Source: Rhodobacterales bacterium HKCCSP123
GTDB lineage: Bacteria > Pseudomonadota > Alphaproteobacteria > Rhodobacterales > Rhodobacteraceae
Direction: 5' to 3'
Assembly (NCBI GenBank): GCA_015689745.1
Contig: WVSO01000002.1
Coordinates: forward strand, 62,001 to 126,000
DNA length: 64,000 bases
Below the pieces are notes generated by a model that searched no databases, was not told where the DNA came from, and saw nothing but the letters and a program-made list of their open reading frames with translations. Positions 63,770 to 64,000 of this stretch are shown in pieces. Each line of letters opens with the position of its first letter. Within the stretch, counting starts at the first letter, position 1. The position numbers and the translations under genes are program-made.

Positions 63770-64000
63770 ATGCGACTGCGTGGAATGCGGCAAAGCCGAA
63801 ACGTGGAGGATCGCAGGGGCCGGGGATCGGCGGCTACCGTGGGTATCGGCGGGATCGGCCTCGTCATCGTACTGGCAATTGGCTATTTCACCGGCATCGA
63901 TGTAACCCCGCTCCTTCAACAGGACGCGTCCTACTCGGCCGGCGGAGAGGCCAATCTCAGCCCCGAGGAAGAGGCGGCGGGGACGTTCTCGGCGCAAATC
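63770..64000 (+). CDS. YpfJ-family neutral zinc metallopeptidase, N-terminal part
   Basis: Only the first 77 residues are in the window. They read MRLRGMRQSRNVEDRRGRG, then a membrane helix (TVGIGGIGLVIVLAIGYF) and an acidic linker (LSPEEEAAGTF). This opening is typical of YpfJ-type proteins, whose HExxH peptidase domain lies further on and is not visible. The ATG at 63770 fits the family start. Confidence 0.75.
   Translation, partial: MRLRGMRQSRNVEDRRGRGSAATVGIGGIGLVIVLAIGYFTGIDVTPLLQQDASYSAGGEANLSPEEEAAGTFSAQI

Overview
The window looks like chromosomal core from an alphaproteobacterium of the Rhodobacteraceae/Roseobacter group. Evidence for this is the high GC content, the ChvI-ChvG-HprK-RapZ-EIIA-HPr block, two ethylmalonyl-CoA-pathway enzymes (a malyl-CoA lyase and a long methylsuccinyl-CoA dehydrogenase), a zinc-ribbon gene divergent from ftsEX, a short 4.5S-type SRP RNA beside dnaX-ybaB-recR, and several small family-restricted proteins (DUF1491, DUF3429, DUF3859, DUF4175). 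The genus cannot be named from the sequence alone. I see no prophage, insertion sequence, CRISPR array, tRNA or rRNA.

Layout. 0-6.5 kb: ribosome and RNA genes on the minus strand (pnp partial, rpsO, truB, rbfA) interrupted by a cupin gene, an RTX-type Ca-binding protein with an apparent frameshift, a DUF1643 gene, a PepSY protein and a phosphodiester glycosidase. 6.6-13 kb: dapB, lysA and a large DUF4175 membrane protein. 13-17.6 kb: zinc-ribbon protein, ftsEX, a PlsC-type acyltransferase, a PPOX flavoprotein and rlmJ. 17.7-22.4 kb (minus): CIA30-like protein, accA, a 5TM protein, mcl1 and patB. 22.5-24.7 kb: two deformylases (the second lacks active-site residues), fmt and a small membrane protein. 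24.7-30.3 kb (minus): acpS, pdxJ, DUF2062, the RelA/SpoT homologue, rpoZ and folK.

30.4-38.5 kb: NYN-domain protein, a reductive-dehalogenase/QueG-like Fe-S protein, a methyltransferase, a cytochrome c, ispH, a structured noncoding stretch with a small unknown gene, DUF3429, a methyltransferase, rnhA, a TRIC-like membrane protein, lepB and rnc. 38.6-44.8 kb: quinone reductase, argC, era, DUF1491, a Pr6Pr-like membrane protein, recO, a short-chain epimerase and thpR. 45-50 kb: mcd, a TauE/SafE permease, a DUF3859 protein and pckA. 50.2-54.8 kb: chvI, chvG, hprK, rapZ, a mannose-type EIIA and HPr. 54.8-64 kb: an acyltransferase, hbd, a DUF6473-like protein, etfBA, a hemolysin-III-like protein, recR, ybaB, dnaX, the SRP RNA gene and the start of a YpfJ-type metallopeptidase.

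Functional links. The acyl-CoA enzymes (mcd, hbd, etfBA, mcl1, accA) with pckA form the C2/fatty-acid assimilation and gluconeogenesis theme. chvIG beside pckA and the regulatory PTS suggests carbon-state sensing. The rest is housekeeping. The most unusual non-coding signal is an 85-bp stretch between an acyltransferase gene and hbd that holds four palindromes, each centred on TTGCAAG, at an exact 22-bp spacing.
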